Assembly: GCA_021208685.1 (NCBI GenBank)
Contig: JAJOJJ010000011.1
Location: 62,001-126,000 of the forward strand
Direction of reading: 5' to 3'
Source of the DNA: Saccharospirillaceae bacterium
GTDB taxonomy: Bacteria; Pseudomonadota; Gammaproteobacteria; Pseudomonadales; Oceanobacteraceae
DNA length: 64,000 bases
Shown: piece after piece, positions 1-8,363 of the stretch
How positions within the stretch are numbered: the first letter of the stretch is position 1
Layout of the letters: each line of letters begins with the position of its first letter
Notes under the pieces: generated by a model
The model's input: only the letters and a program-made list of their open reading frames with translations
Databases searched by the model: none
What the model was told of the DNA's origin: nothing
Program-made: the position numbers and the translations under genes

Positions 1-239
1 TTCAGTGCTTTCAGGCTGGGATACAGCTTGTCGGCAACGCTTTCCAGACGGGCAACGATGTGTGCCGGGATATTTTCGGTTTCGAACGATACGCGCTCAA
101 CGCTGGCGAGAAACGCATCCAGAGCGTCATCGCTGTGGGCGCGCAGGTCGTACAGCGATACGTCAATATCGCTGATGTCCTGCACACTGTCAGACAGCAT
201 CTGGCCCAGCTGGCCGTTACCTAAAATACCGATTTTCAT
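1..239 (-). CDS. purK: 5-(carboxyamino)imidazole ribonucleotide synthase PurK, N-terminal part (cut by window edge)
   Basis: Only the first 79 or so residues are in the window; the gene runs off the left edge. PurK is the ATP-grasp enzyme that carboxylates AIR to N5-CAIR with ATP and bicarbonate in purine synthesis. The start reads MKIGILGNGQLGQML, the Rossmann-like glycine-rich opening of PurK. A segment VSFETENIP near residue 50 matches the conserved T-x-E-x-E-N-[IV]-P region of the N-terminal domain. It lies about 60 bp downstream of purE on the same strand, the usual purEK operon order, which supports the call. Confidence 0.93.
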   Translation of the reverse strand, partial: MKIGILGNGQLGQMLSDSVQDISDIDVSLYDLRAHSDDALDAFLASVERVSFETENIPAHIVARLESVADKLYPSLKAL

Positions 240-299
240 GCTTCTTCACTCTCAGAAAGTCGGGCCCGGCAGTACCGGGCCCGGATAGGTCGTTAACGC

Positions 300-794
300 T
301 TACAGTGCGGTGCGCGGATCGGGTTCGGCCAGCACGCTGTCGGTCTGTTCGGCGCGGAAGGCGTCGATTTTGGCCAGTAGGGCATTATCGCTGGTGGCCA
401 GAATCTGGGCGGCCAGCAGACCGGCGTTTTTCGCCCCGGCATCACCGATGGCCAGAGTACCAACGGCAACACCACCAGGCATCTGCACGATGGACAGCAG
501 CGAATCCAGGCCGCTCAGGGCGCGGGATTTAACCGGTACGCCGAGTACCGGCAGCGAGGTCTGGGAGGCACACATGCCCGGCAGGTGAGCAGCGCCACCG
601 GCACCGGCGATGATGACTTTAATGCCGCGGCCCTGAGCGGTTTTGGCGTAATCAAACAGCAGATCCGGGGTGCGGTGGGCAGACACCACTTTTACTTCGT
701 AGGCCACGCCCAGTTTATCCAGCATATCTGCTGCGTGTTGCATGGTGGGCCAGTCGCTCTTTGAGCCCATGATGATACCAACCGCTACGGTCAT
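300..794 (-). CDS. purE: N5-carboxyaminoimidazole ribonucleotide mutase PurE
   Basis: PurE moves the carboxyl group of N5-CAIR to give CAIR in purine synthesis; the class I enzyme is a cytosolic octamer. The 164-residue protein has the family signature: [13 protein letters not shown] near residue 5, SAHRTPD around 40 and [12 protein letters not shown] around 70. An in-frame ATG 66 bp upstream gives a longer reading, but the extra 22 residues (Ala/Pro rich) match nothing in PurE. The ATG at 794 has a GAGG Shine-Dalgarno and starts the conserved region, so I chose it. purK follows about 60 bp downstream. Confidence 0.95.
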   Translation of the reverse strand: MTVAVGIIMGSKSDWPTMQHAADMLDKLGVAYEVKVVSAHRTPDLLFDYAKTAQGRGIKVIIAGAGGAAHLPGMCASQTSLPVLGVPVKSRALSGLDSLLSIVQMPGGVAVGTLAIGDAGAKNAGLLAAQILATSDNALLAKIDAFRAEQTDSVLAEPDPRTAL

Positions 795-843
795 CGGGTC
801 ATCCTCGTTGAATTCGGTCAGGGCTGCCAAAGCGGCGGCCGGT

Positions 844-1150
844 GCAGGAAAGCGGCGCATTCTATCACAAGCTTTACAGCAGGTTCAGTCTCTGGATTCT
901 GAGTCATAAGGGCAGGAAAGCGGGGTCAGCGCCATCACAAGCTTTACAGCATGATTAAACGGATACCGGGGCAGGAAAGCGGGGTCAGCGTTACCACAAG
1001 CTTTACAGCAGGTTCAGTCTCTGGATTCTGAGTCATAAGGCTTAGGAACGAGTGGGCAGCGCTACCGCCAGAATTAAAACTGGTTCAGTCTCTGGATTAA
1101 GGGCTTGAGGTGCAGCAAAACAGGGCTCAGCTGTCACAAGCGTTATCTGG
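844..1150. repeat. degenerate tandem repeats upstream of purE
   Basis: This mostly non-coding stretch of about 300 bp is built from imperfect copies of one 60-70 bp unit. A gcaggaaagcgg segment begins at 844, 912 and 971. A cacaagctttacagca segment begins near 867, 937 and 995. A ggttcagtctctggatt segment begins at 882, 1011 and 1083. Two further degraded copies can be followed to about 1150. Copy 1 overlaps the purE promoter, so the array looks like partial duplication of promoter DNA. The remainder up to 1270 is AT-rich and probably holds the promoter of the kinase gene that follows. Confidence 0.8.
859..887 (-). promoter_or_regulatory. candidate sigma-70 promoter of purEK
   Basis: On the minus strand a TAGAAT -10 box (859-864) is followed by a GCGCC-type start region. 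A weak TGAACC -35 box (882-887) lies 17 nt upstream. It sits inside the first copy of the local tandem repeat. The -10 is good and the -35 is poor (3 of 6), so this is only a candidate. No PurR-type operator was recognised. Confidence 0.35.
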
Positions 1151-1283
1151 AATCGTTCCTCAGCATTGGCCTGTGGGGATATTCCAATGCCATTCAATAC
1201 CATTTACTTTGTGTGGTTTTGTGGTCTACAGTTGAGTAAATTGTAATCAGTGCCGGGCAACAGCATCAGTAGGAGTTGAAGGG

Positions 1284-3644
1284 ATGCAGGGTCTTTATGG
1301 CCGGGTCAGACAGATGGTGACCCGCCTGAATATGAAGAATGACAGTGAGCTGTATCAGGTGTTGTTTGATACGGCGGCGGCAGGAATTGTCAGTATTAAC
1401 AGCGAAGGGAGCATTCAGGCCTGTAATCCGGCGCTTTGCCGGATTTTTGGCTATGAAGCTGAGGAATTACTGGGGCAGAACATCGCCATGCTGATGCCGG
1501 TTCGCCATGGTCAGCGTCACCAGAACTCTATCCGCCAGTATTTGCGGGAGGGTAAGGCTACGGTCATGGGGCGTGGGCGCGAGCTGCCGGGGCTGCGCAA
1601 AAGCGGAGAGGAATTTTTGCTGCACCTGTCGGTGAGTGAGATGAATCTGGCCGGAGCACGCAGTTTTACTGCGATTGTGCACGATCTGACGTCAACGCAG
1701 TCCGATCATCAGCGCCTGCCGCAGGGCGATCAGGCCTGGCTTGGCAGTGTGCTCGACCATACGCCTGCAGCCGTCACGGTTAAGGACATGCAGGGACGCT
1801 ATCTGTTACTCAACCATCGCGCTGAAAGTTTGCTGGGTATCCATTCACGGGATGCCACAGGGCGTACCGACAGTGAGCTGTTTACCCCACAGTGGGCGGC
1901 TCTGCAGCAGCGGACAGATGCTGAAGTCAGCCATGCCGATGGTGCCCGGGTTTTTATCGAACCTTTTGTCGGCAGTCAGCGGGCAGTGACAGATACCCCG
2001 GATCGCCCTGGTACAGGGCAGCGCGCGGCGGGTGCTATGAGTTTTCTGACCAGTAAAAATGTGCTGCGTGACGGGGCGGGTGAGGCGATGGGCATCGTCG
2101 CCATCCGGCTGGATATTTCGGCGTTGCCGGTGCTCAGCCGTTCGGCCCCGGGCGCGGATGTACACCTGTTGAATGTGCTGCCGCAGCCACTGGCATTGCT
2201 GACCTCGGAGGGCGAAGTGTTGCAGGCCAATGATGCCTACGGCCGGCGTTTTGGTCTGAGCGCCCGTTCGGTGACGGGCTGTAATGTGCAGTTGCTGGAG
2301 TCTGAAGGCTTTGTTCAGTGGTTCCGTCATTTTCAGGTTCTGGATGGAATGCAGGAGTCGCGCTGGCAGGAAGATGACTGGCAGTTGCAGCTGCAGATTC
2401 ACCTGCAGGATGGGCAAAAGCTGATATTGCTGACGGCTACCCCACACCTTGCCGCTGCTTCGGTGCCTGACTCGGGATCCCCTCAAGCATTTGCCACTGA
2501 CAGCCAGTCCTTAACCGATAACGCGCGTTTTATTGCCGGGTTAAGCCATGAGCTGCGCACGCCGCTGAACGCGGTGATTGGTTTCAGCCAGCTGCTGAAA
2601 GCGGAGTTGCACCATGCCGATCAGAAAGAAGCGATTGAGCTGATTGAACGCGCAGGTAAACATCTGGTGGCGCTGGTTGATCAGGTGCTGGATCTGGTGA
2701 AGATCGAAGGCCATGTCCATGAGCCGCAGAGCGAGGCGGTTGCTCTGTTGGCATTACTGGACGAGTGTCAGGAGATGGTTCGGGGCAGTGCCTTGGCCCG
2801 TGGCATCCGTATCCGCATACACAGCGCAGTGGCTGAACCCTGGGTCTGTGCTGACCGGGTGCGCTGTAAACAGATTGTGCTCAATCTGCTCAGTAACGCC
2901 ATCAAATACAATCGCGCCGATGGTCATGTGGATATCCGGGTTGAAAGCACGGTATCCGGGCGCTTGCGCATCAGTATCTGCGATACCGGCTGTGGTATTG
3001 CAGTGGAGCGGCAGGCCGATCTGTTTATGCCGTTTCAGCGGCTGGGTGCCGAGCAGGGCAGCATTGAAGGCAGCGGTCTGGGGCTGGTGATCAGCCGGGT
3101 ATTGGCCAGCCGTATGAACGGTGTGCTGGATTTCAGCAGTCGTGAGGGCGAGGGCAGTTGCTTCTGGCTGGAGTTGCCGCAGGCAACACCGCTGTATTCA
3201 TTGAATGCCCTGACGCCTTTATCGGATGTTGCCTGTGCGAATGCCACCAACACCTCCGCCGCCCTGATGGCCGATCCCCTACGGCGTGTGCTGTATATCG
3301 AAGACAACCCGATTAACGCCCGTTTTGTTGAGTTGGGATTAAAGCGCCGCGATAACCTGGAGGTCGCCATTGCCCGCACCGGACAGGAAGGGGTCAATAT
3401 GGCTCTGCAGCACACACCGGATGTGATTTTACTGGATATGCGTCTGCCGGATATTCACGGTCTGGATGTGCTGAAAAAATTACGGGCGATTCCGGAGTTG
3501 CGCGGTGCGCGTATTTACGGTGTCAGCGCGGATGCCTTACCGGATCAGATCCGTCAGGCGCAGGATGCGGGCGTGGATGGCTATATGACCAAACCTTTCG
3601 ATTTGCAGGCACTGGGGGATATGATTGACAGCCCGCGGCAATAA
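1284..3644 (+). CDS. PAS-domain hybrid sensor histidine kinase
   Basis: A 786-residue sensor kinase with no membrane segment, so probably cytosolic. Order: PAS 1 (about 24-135, FixL-like), PAS 2 (about 150-280), a weak PAS-like region (about 295-385), HisKA (about 413-480, phospho-acceptor His422 in SHELRTPLN), HATPase (N box about 530-543, DTGCG at 567, GSGLGL at 596) and a C-terminal receiver (about 667-784, acidic pair Glu673/Asp674, phospho-acceptor Asp718, Lys770). AGGAG lies 8 nt before the ATG. No output regulator is adjacent and the next gene is convergent, so the partner is unknown. PAS 1 resembles haem or FAD PAS domains, but the ligand cannot be told from this. Confidence 0.9.
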   Translation: MQGLYGRVRQMVTRLNMKNDSELYQVLFDTAAAGIVSINSEGSIQACNPALCRIFGYEAEELLGQNIAMLMPVRHGQRHQNSIRQYLREGKATVMGRGRELPGLRKSGEEFLLHLSVSEMNLAGARSFTAIVHDLTSTQSDHQRLPQGDQAWLGSVLDHTPAAVTVKDMQGRYLLLNHRAESLLGIHSRDATGRTDSELFTPQWAALQQRTDAEVSHADGARVFIEPFVGSQRAVTDTPDRPGTGQRAAGAMSFLTSKNVLRDGAGEAMGIVAIRLDISALPVLSRSAPGADVHLLNVLPQPLALLTSEGEVLQANDAYGRRFGLSARSVTGCNVQLLESEGFVQWFRHFQVLDGMQESRWQEDDWQLQLQIHLQDGQKLILLTATPHLAAASVPDSGSPQAFATDSQSLTDNARFIAGLSHELRTPLNAVIGFSQLLKAELHHADQKEAIELIERAGKHLVALVDQVLDLVKIEGHVHEPQSEAVALLALLDECQEMVRGSALARGIRIRIHSAVAEPWVCADRVRCKQIVLNLLSNAIKYNRADGHVDIRVESTVSGRLRISICDTGCGIAVERQADLFMPFQRLGAEQGSIEGSGLGLVISRVLASRMNGVLDFSSREGEGSCFWLELPQATPLYSLNALTPLSDVACANATNTSAALMADPLRRVLYIEDNPINARFVELGLKRRDNLEVAIARTGQEGVNMALQHTPDVILLDMRLPDIHGLDVLKKLRAIPELRGARIYGVSADALPDQIRQAQDAGVDGYMTKPFDLQALGDMIDSPRQ

Positions 3645-3675
3645 TCGCTGTGGGCTGCCGGCGTAAACGTGCGCT

Positions 3676-5556
3676 TTACAGGCTGAGCTGGCCGTTATCA
3701 ATGGCCTGCTCCAGCCCGGTCGTTAATGGCTGATACGGAGTATTTTTATCAGTCAGAACAAACAGCGGATCACTGACTTTTGCCAGATGGTAAGCCTCTT
3801 CTTTTAATTCCACTTTACGGTATTTAAACGTCCCGGTGACTTCTTCCTGCGGACGCAGACGTAAAAATAACGGGATGGCATAAGCCGGTAATTTCTCCCG
3901 CAGGTGCAGGGTCAGTGCGTTCAGGTTGATGTCGGCTCCGGCACGCAGGGTGAGTGCGGCCATACCGGCGCGGCCATCGGTATGCGGAACCTCCACACCA
4001 TAGACGACGGCGTGTTCAATATCGGTGAATTCCATCAGGATGGATTCCACCTCGGTAGTGGCGACGTTCTCCCCTTTCCAGCGGAAGGTATCTCCCAGAC
4101 GGTCAGCAAAGGCGACGTGCTTAAAGCCCTGATTCAGCACCAGATCGCCACTGTTAAACCAGCAATCGCCTTTTTTAAACACATCGCGGAACAGTTTTTT
4201 CTGGCTGGCTTCAGCGTCGGTGTAACCTTCAAAGGGTTGTTTGTCATTAACTTCGGTAATTAACAGACCCGTACCGCCTTTTTTTACCGGCAGCATAAAG
4301 CCTTTTTTATTGCGCAGAGGCTCATCGTTTTCAATATCGTACGCCACGATGTTGTAAGACAGCGGGCAGATACCGGCGGTCTGATCCAGATTTAATGCAT
4401 TGGTAAATACCAGATTACATTCGCTGGCACCGTAAAATTCATTAATGTGTTTAATATTGAAACGTTGTTTGAATTCCATCCAGATATCGGAGCGCAAACC
4501 GTTACCGATAATAACGCGGATTTTATGCTGCTGGTCTTTATCCGTTGGCGCGGTATTCAGCAGGTAACGGCATAATTCACCGATATAGCAAAAACCTGTG
4601 GCACCGTGTTCGCGGATTTCATCCCAGAACCGCGACACACTGAATTTACGGGAAATGGCAATACAGGCACCGGCACCCAGTACAGCAGCAAGTGATACCG
4701 TTAAAGCATTGTTATGATAGAGCGGCAGGCTGACATAGAGTACGTCGTCTTTGCGCAATTTCATTGATGCCAGACCCATACCCGCCATGGATTTAAACCA
4801 GCGGTAATGGCTCATAACCGAGGCTTTTGGCAGGCCGGTGGTACCAGAGGTAAAAATGTAATAACAGGGCTGGTGCATTTTTACCTGTTGGGTGTCGGGC
4901 GGATTATGTTTGCTCTGAGAAGCGATCACCTGCTCCAGATTCTGATAGTGACCCGGACATTCGTGCTGGTTGCGGCTGCCATCCTGCCAGAAATATAACT
5001 GCATTTTTAATGCTGCAGGCAGTGCGTGCTCAACCGTTGCCATATTGCCGAGCATTTCTTCACCGACGATCAGCAATCTGGGTTTTACCAGATTAATACT
5101 GTGCTCCAGCACTTCACCGCGCTGTGACGTATTAAACATACTGGCGATAGCGCCGAGTTTTACCGTCGCCAGTACCGCTATCAGGGTTTCCGGACGGTTT
5201 TCCAGCATCACGCCCACGGTATCGCCATGGCTGATGCCCTGGCTGGCAAAGTAATGTGCCAGCTGGTTTGCCTTTTCATTCAGCTGGCGATAGCTGATTT
5301 GCTGCTGCTGATAGCGGATTGCAATATGATCGGGCTGACTGGCGGCGTGTTGTTCCAGTAATAAACCAATGGATTTGTTTTTTTCCGGCTTGGTGGTTAC
5401 CAGGGCAAGGACACCTTTGAGGGTAATGCCGATATCCGGTAAGCCGGCGATGGCGTTGCGGATAATATTCACCAGACTGACGTTGCGTGGTTTCAGTGGT
5501 TGTTGGCTGGCCGTTTGCGCAGACAGATCGTGAGAGGTGATGGCTGAGCGATTCAT
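3676..5556 (-). CDS. long/very-long-chain acyl-CoA synthetase (FATP-like)
   Basis: A 626-residue adenylate-forming enzyme that should activate long fatty acids to acyl-CoA with ATP and CoA. The AMP-binding P-loop YIFTSGTTGLPKAS lies at about 233-246. The second core motif FYGASECN is near 375, the GDCWFNSGDL hinge region near 460, and RLGDTFRWKGENV near 490. The spread of motifs and the N-terminal extension resemble the very-long-chain synthetase or fatty-acid transport protein subgroup rather than classic FadD. It is the last gene of a minus-strand cluster after two acyl-CoA dehydrogenases, consistent with beta-oxidation. The exact chain length is not readable from sequence. Confidence 0.85.
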   Translation of the reverse strand: MNRSAITSHDLSAQTASQQPLKPRNVSLVNIIRNAIAGLPDIGITLKGVLALVTTKPEKNKSIGLLLEQHAASQPDHIAIRYQQQQISYRQLNEKANQLAHYFASQGISHGDTVGVMLENRPETLIAVLATVKLGAIASMFNTSQRGEVLEHSINLVKPRLLIVGEEMLGNMATVEHALPAALKMQLYFWQDGSRNQHECPGHYQNLEQVIASQSKHNPPDTQQVKMHQPCYYIFTSGTTGLPKASVMSHYRWFKSMAGMGLASMKLRKDDVLYVSLPLYHNNALTVSLAAVLGAGACIAISRKFSVSRFWDEIREHGATGFCYIGELCRYLLNTAPTDKDQQHKIRVIIGNGLRSDIWMEFKQRFNIKHINEFYGASECNLVFTNALNLDQTAGICPLSYNIVAYDIENDEPLRNKKGFMLPVKKGGTGLLITEVNDKQPFEGYTDAEASQKKLFRDVFKKGDCWFNSGDLVLNQGFKHVAFADRLGDTFRWKGENVATTEVESILMEFTDIEHAVVYGVEVPHTDGRAGMAALTLRAGADINLNALTLHLREKLPAYAIPLFLRLRPQEEVTGTFKYRKVELKEEAYHLAKVSDPLFVLTDKNTPYQPLTTGLEQAIDNGQLSL

Positions 5557-5601
5557 GGAGCTGACCTGTGGTGATTTCGTTTTTTGTTATGAATTTCAGA
5601 A

Positions 5602-5641
5602 TGACATAAATCCTGCAGGCCGGGCTACAGGATTTATGTCA
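5602..5641. repeat. perfect 14-bp inverted repeat between dehydrogenase and synthetase genes
   Basis: The arm tgacataaatcctg (5602-5615) and its exact complement (5628-5641) are separated by 12 nt. The element lies in the 119-bp gap of the fatty-acid cluster. Read on the transcribed minus strand it is not followed by a T run, so it is not a clear terminator. It could be an operator for a regulator of the synthetase gene or an mRNA-stabilising hairpin. Confidence 0.7.
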
Positions 5642-5675
5642 GGTTTTATCTAGATAATATTTTAAACAGTGTAAA

Positions 5676-6884
5676 TCAGCGCAATTCGGTGGAGCTTTTA
5701 CCCAATAAACGGCGGGCAATAATCAGTTGCTGAATCTGCTGCGTGCCTTCAAAAATATCGAGGATTTTTGAATCGCGTGCCCATTTTTCCAGTAATTCAT
5801 CTTCGCTGTAACCCAATGAGCCAAGCAGCTCGACACAGCCCAGGGTTATGGCGTTGGCACTGCGTCCGGCTTTGGCTTTTGACATCGAGGCTTCTTTCGA
5901 ATTCGGCATGCCGTTATCAGCCATCCACGCAGCTTTTAAGGTCAGCAGGCGTGCAGCTTCCCAGTCGGCTTCATAGCGGTACAGCTGCGCTTCGATCTGG
6001 CTGCTGTTTTTAATGCTGGTGCGGTAACGCGCACTGATGCCGTATTCTTTCAGCAGTTCACGGGTACGGTCGAGGGCGGCTTTTGCCAGACCCACGGCCA
6101 TGGCGGCCACCACCGGACGGGTGTTGTCAAAGGTTTGCATCACACCGGCAAAGCCCTGATCAACATTAATTTCCGGCGATCCTAACAGGTTGGCAGCAGG
6201 CACACGGCAATCGGTAAAGGTAATCGCGGCGGTATCGGACGCTTTAATGCCGAGTTTTTTTTCCAGACGCACCACTTCCATACCGGGTGTGCCTTTTTCC
6301 ACCACAAAGGATTTAATGGCCGCGCGGCCGATATTGCGGTCGAGGCTGGCCCAGACCACCACGGCTTCGGCACGCTCGCCGGAGGTTACGTAGATTTTTT
6401 CGCCGTTCAGCACATAGTGATCGCCGTCTTTGATGGCGGTGGTGCGGATGGCTGCCGAATCGGAGCCGCAGCCCGGTTCGGTAATCGCCATGGCGGCCCA
6501 TTTTTTGCCGAAGCGGGCCAGCTGTTCGTCATTGGCAACGGCGGCAATCGCGGCGTTACCCAATCCCTGACGTGGTAAGGTGAGGGACAGGCCAACATCT
6601 CCCCAGCACAGTTCCTGCAGGCCCAGTACGGTTGTCATGTTGGTGCTGTTAACGATGCCCTCGGATTTTTTCTTATCCTGTTTGAGTTTACCGGCACCCG
6701 CGCCTTCACCCAGGGTGCCGTCGTTCATGCCATCCATAATTGCGGCCAGCATATCCAGCTCGACCGGGTAGGCGTGTTCGGCGCGGTCGTATTTACGCGA
6801 GATTGGACGGAAAACGTTTTCGGCAACCTGACGCGCCTGATTAACCAGCGGGCGGAATTTTTTCGGAACTTCGAGATTCATCAT
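5676..6884 (-). CDS. acyl-CoA dehydrogenase (catalytic Glu present)
   Basis: A 402-residue FAD enzyme of the acyl-CoA dehydrogenase family, which introduces the trans-2 double bond in the first step of beta-oxidation. It has the mid-domain signature AITEPGCGSDSAA and the C-terminal IFEGTQQIQ, where Glu aligns with the catalytic base of medium-chain dehydrogenases. Two ATGs stand in tandem at the start; AAGGAG lies 8 nt before the first. The gene begins 12 bp after the upstream dehydrogenase on the same strand, so the two are very probably co-transcribed and may form a mixed complex. Confidence 0.9.
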   Translation of the reverse strand: MMNLEVPKKFRPLVNQARQVAENVFRPISRKYDRAEHAYPVELDMLAAIMDGMNDGTLGEGAGAGKLKQDKKKSEGIVNSTNMTTVLGLQELCWGDVGLSLTLPRQGLGNAAIAAVANDEQLARFGKKWAAMAITEPGCGSDSAAIRTTAIKDGDHYVLNGEKIYVTSGERAEAVVVWASLDRNIGRAAIKSFVVEKGTPGMEVVRLEKKLGIKASDTAAITFTDCRVPAANLLGSPEINVDQGFAGVMQTFDNTRPVVAAMAVGLAKAALDRTRELLKEYGISARYRTSIKNSSQIEAQLYRYEADWEAARLLTLKAAWMADNGMPNSKEASMSKAKAGRSANAITLGCVELLGSLGYSEDELLEKWARDSKILDIFEGTQQIQQLIIARRLLGKSSTELR

Positions 6885-6896
6885 GTGGTGTTCTCC

Positions 6897-8207
6897 TTAC
6901 AGGTGCAGACCGCTGTTTACACAACCCAGAATGCGCAGGTCACGGTACCAGCGTTCAGCCGGATGTTCTTTGGTAAAGCCATGACCGCCAAGCAGTTGCA
7001 CGGCGTTGGTGCCGATCTCCATCGCTTTGTCTGCGCACAGAACATGGGCCAGATAGGCTTCGCGGTGGAATGGCTGACCCTGTTCGGCCAGTGCTGCAGC
7101 GCGCCAGGTGAGCAGGCGCATGGATTCGAGTTCGATGGCGATGTTGGCGATCATAAAAGCCACCGACTGGCGGTGACTGATAGGCTCGCCGAAGGCTTCA
7201 CGCTCGTTGCAGTAAGGAATCAGGTAATCCAGTGCGGCCTGGCAGGTGCCGATGGCCAGAGCACACCAGTGCAGCTGGCCAAGATCGACAAAGGCGCGGT
7301 AATCGAAATCACTGTCTTCGCCACCGAGCAGGGCATCGATAGTCACCTGTACTTTATCGAGTGTCAGGGTGCCGGTGGCTGCAGCCCGCAGACCCATCGC
7401 CGGGCTGCGGGTAAAGTTCAGACCCTGGCTGTCGCCGGGCACAATAAAGAGTTGTGGTTTGCCATTCAGCAGCGCTGCAACCAGATACAGGTCAGCATTG
7501 CCGGCAAAGGGCACCAGCGTTTTAACGCCATTAAGCACGTAACCCTGTTTATTGCTTTTGGCGCTGCAGGCCAGTTTATCGGGGGCAAACAGCGGATGCG
7601 GTTCCTGCAGGGCAATGGCAGCGGTTACAGGTTTTTCGGCCAGCCACAGTGGCAGCCAGCGTTGCTGCTGTGGCAGTGTGCCCCAGCGTACCAGTGCGTT
7701 GGCCACCCCCACGGGGGCGAGGGCGGCATAGGCCAGGGTGAAGTCACCCCAGGCCAGCTCTTCGGCAATGATGGCGCTGGTGGTCGGGCTGTAGCTTTGT
7801 GCGGCGCCGCCCTGGGATTCCGGCACCGAGAACAGATTCAGGCCCAGCGCCATGGCGTCTTGCAGATAGGTAGCGGGCAGTTGCAGGTTCTCGTCGGCAT
7901 CGTGGGCCAGACCGCGTACGATTTCTTCAGCATAAGAGCGCACGCTGTCGCGGATCATCTGCTGCTCTTCACTCAAGCTCAGGTCAAACAGTGCCTGTGG
8001 CTTGCGTTCCGGCAGGCGCTCGCCACGGGTGCTGTCCTGCTTTTGTTCACGCTTTTGCATCATCTCGCCGGCAAATTTAAAACCGGCGCGGGTAGAAAGG
8101 TAAGCGATGCGCTCGGCGGGTTTACGCAGGCCGTATTTTTCTGCCCAACGGCTACCGGCAAAACGACTGGCCAGGCCAAGGCCCAGCCCCTGAATATCTT
8201 TAGCCAT
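6897..8207 (-). CDS. acyl-CoA dehydrogenase-like protein lacking the catalytic Glu
   Basis: A 436-residue member of the acyl-CoA dehydrogenase family with an N-terminal extension of roughly 70 residues before the first helical domain (SLSEEQQMIRDSVR). The C-terminus ends early: after RDLRILG it reads CVNSGLHL and stops. The IYEGTSQIQ motif is therefore absent and Asn occupies the usual Glu position. The alternative Glu position used by isovaleryl-CoA dehydrogenase also appears to be Gly (FVDLGQ). An AGGGGG ribosome site lies 8 nt before the ATG. As first gene before the complete dehydrogenase it may be a structural partner subunit; that is inference. Confidence 0.85.
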   Translation of the reverse strand: MAKDIQGLGLGLASRFAGSRWAEKYGLRKPAERIAYLSTRAGFKFAGEMMQKREQKQDSTRGERLPERKPQALFDLSLSEEQQMIRDSVRSYAEEIVRGLAHDADENLQLPATYLQDAMALGLNLFSVPESQGGAAQSYSPTTSAIIAEELAWGDFTLAYAALAPVGVANALVRWGTLPQQQRWLPLWLAEKPVTAAIALQEPHPLFAPDKLACSAKSNKQGYVLNGVKTLVPFAGNADLYLVAALLNGKPQLFIVPGDSQGLNFTRSPAMGLRAAATGTLTLDKVQVTIDALLGGEDSDFDYRAFVDLGQLHWCALAIGTCQAALDYLIPYCNEREAFGEPISHRQSVAFMIANIAIELESMRLLTWRAAALAEQGQPFHREAYLAHVLCADKAMEIGTNAVQLLGGHGFTKEHPAERWYRDLRILGCVNSGLHL

Positions 8208-8259
8208 ACATCTGCCCCCTGATGTTGATCGTTGTAGTTATTGTGGGTGGTGTCCGGAT

Positions 8260-8290
8260 CACTGTCTGGCGGGATAAAACACAGACAGTG
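8260..8290. repeat. 9-bp inverted repeat upstream of the dehydrogenase operon
   Basis: Arms cactgtctg (8260-8268) and cagacagtg (8282-8290) with a 13-nt spacer lie about 55 bp upstream of the first dehydrogenase gene. Position and symmetry suit an operator; a weak terminator for cbiZ upstream is the alternative. No named regulator motif was recognised. Confidence 0.45.
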
Positions 8291-8363
8291 CCAGCAGATT
8301 CGCAGGTTGGCAGTGCTGGCGCATTGGCAGAGGTGTCAGCGGATGCTGGGCAATGTGGTCATA

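Noticed and set aside
844-1150. Possible CRISPR array
   Set aside because: The repeats are imperfect, of uneven spacing and contain related rather than unique spacers. There are no cas genes.
6774-8222. Plus-strand open frame of 482 codons antisense to the first acyl-CoA dehydrogenase
   Set aside because: It mirrors the dehydrogenase codons, has no recognisable family, and its composition (many Gln, Gly, His) is that of a reverse-frame shadow.
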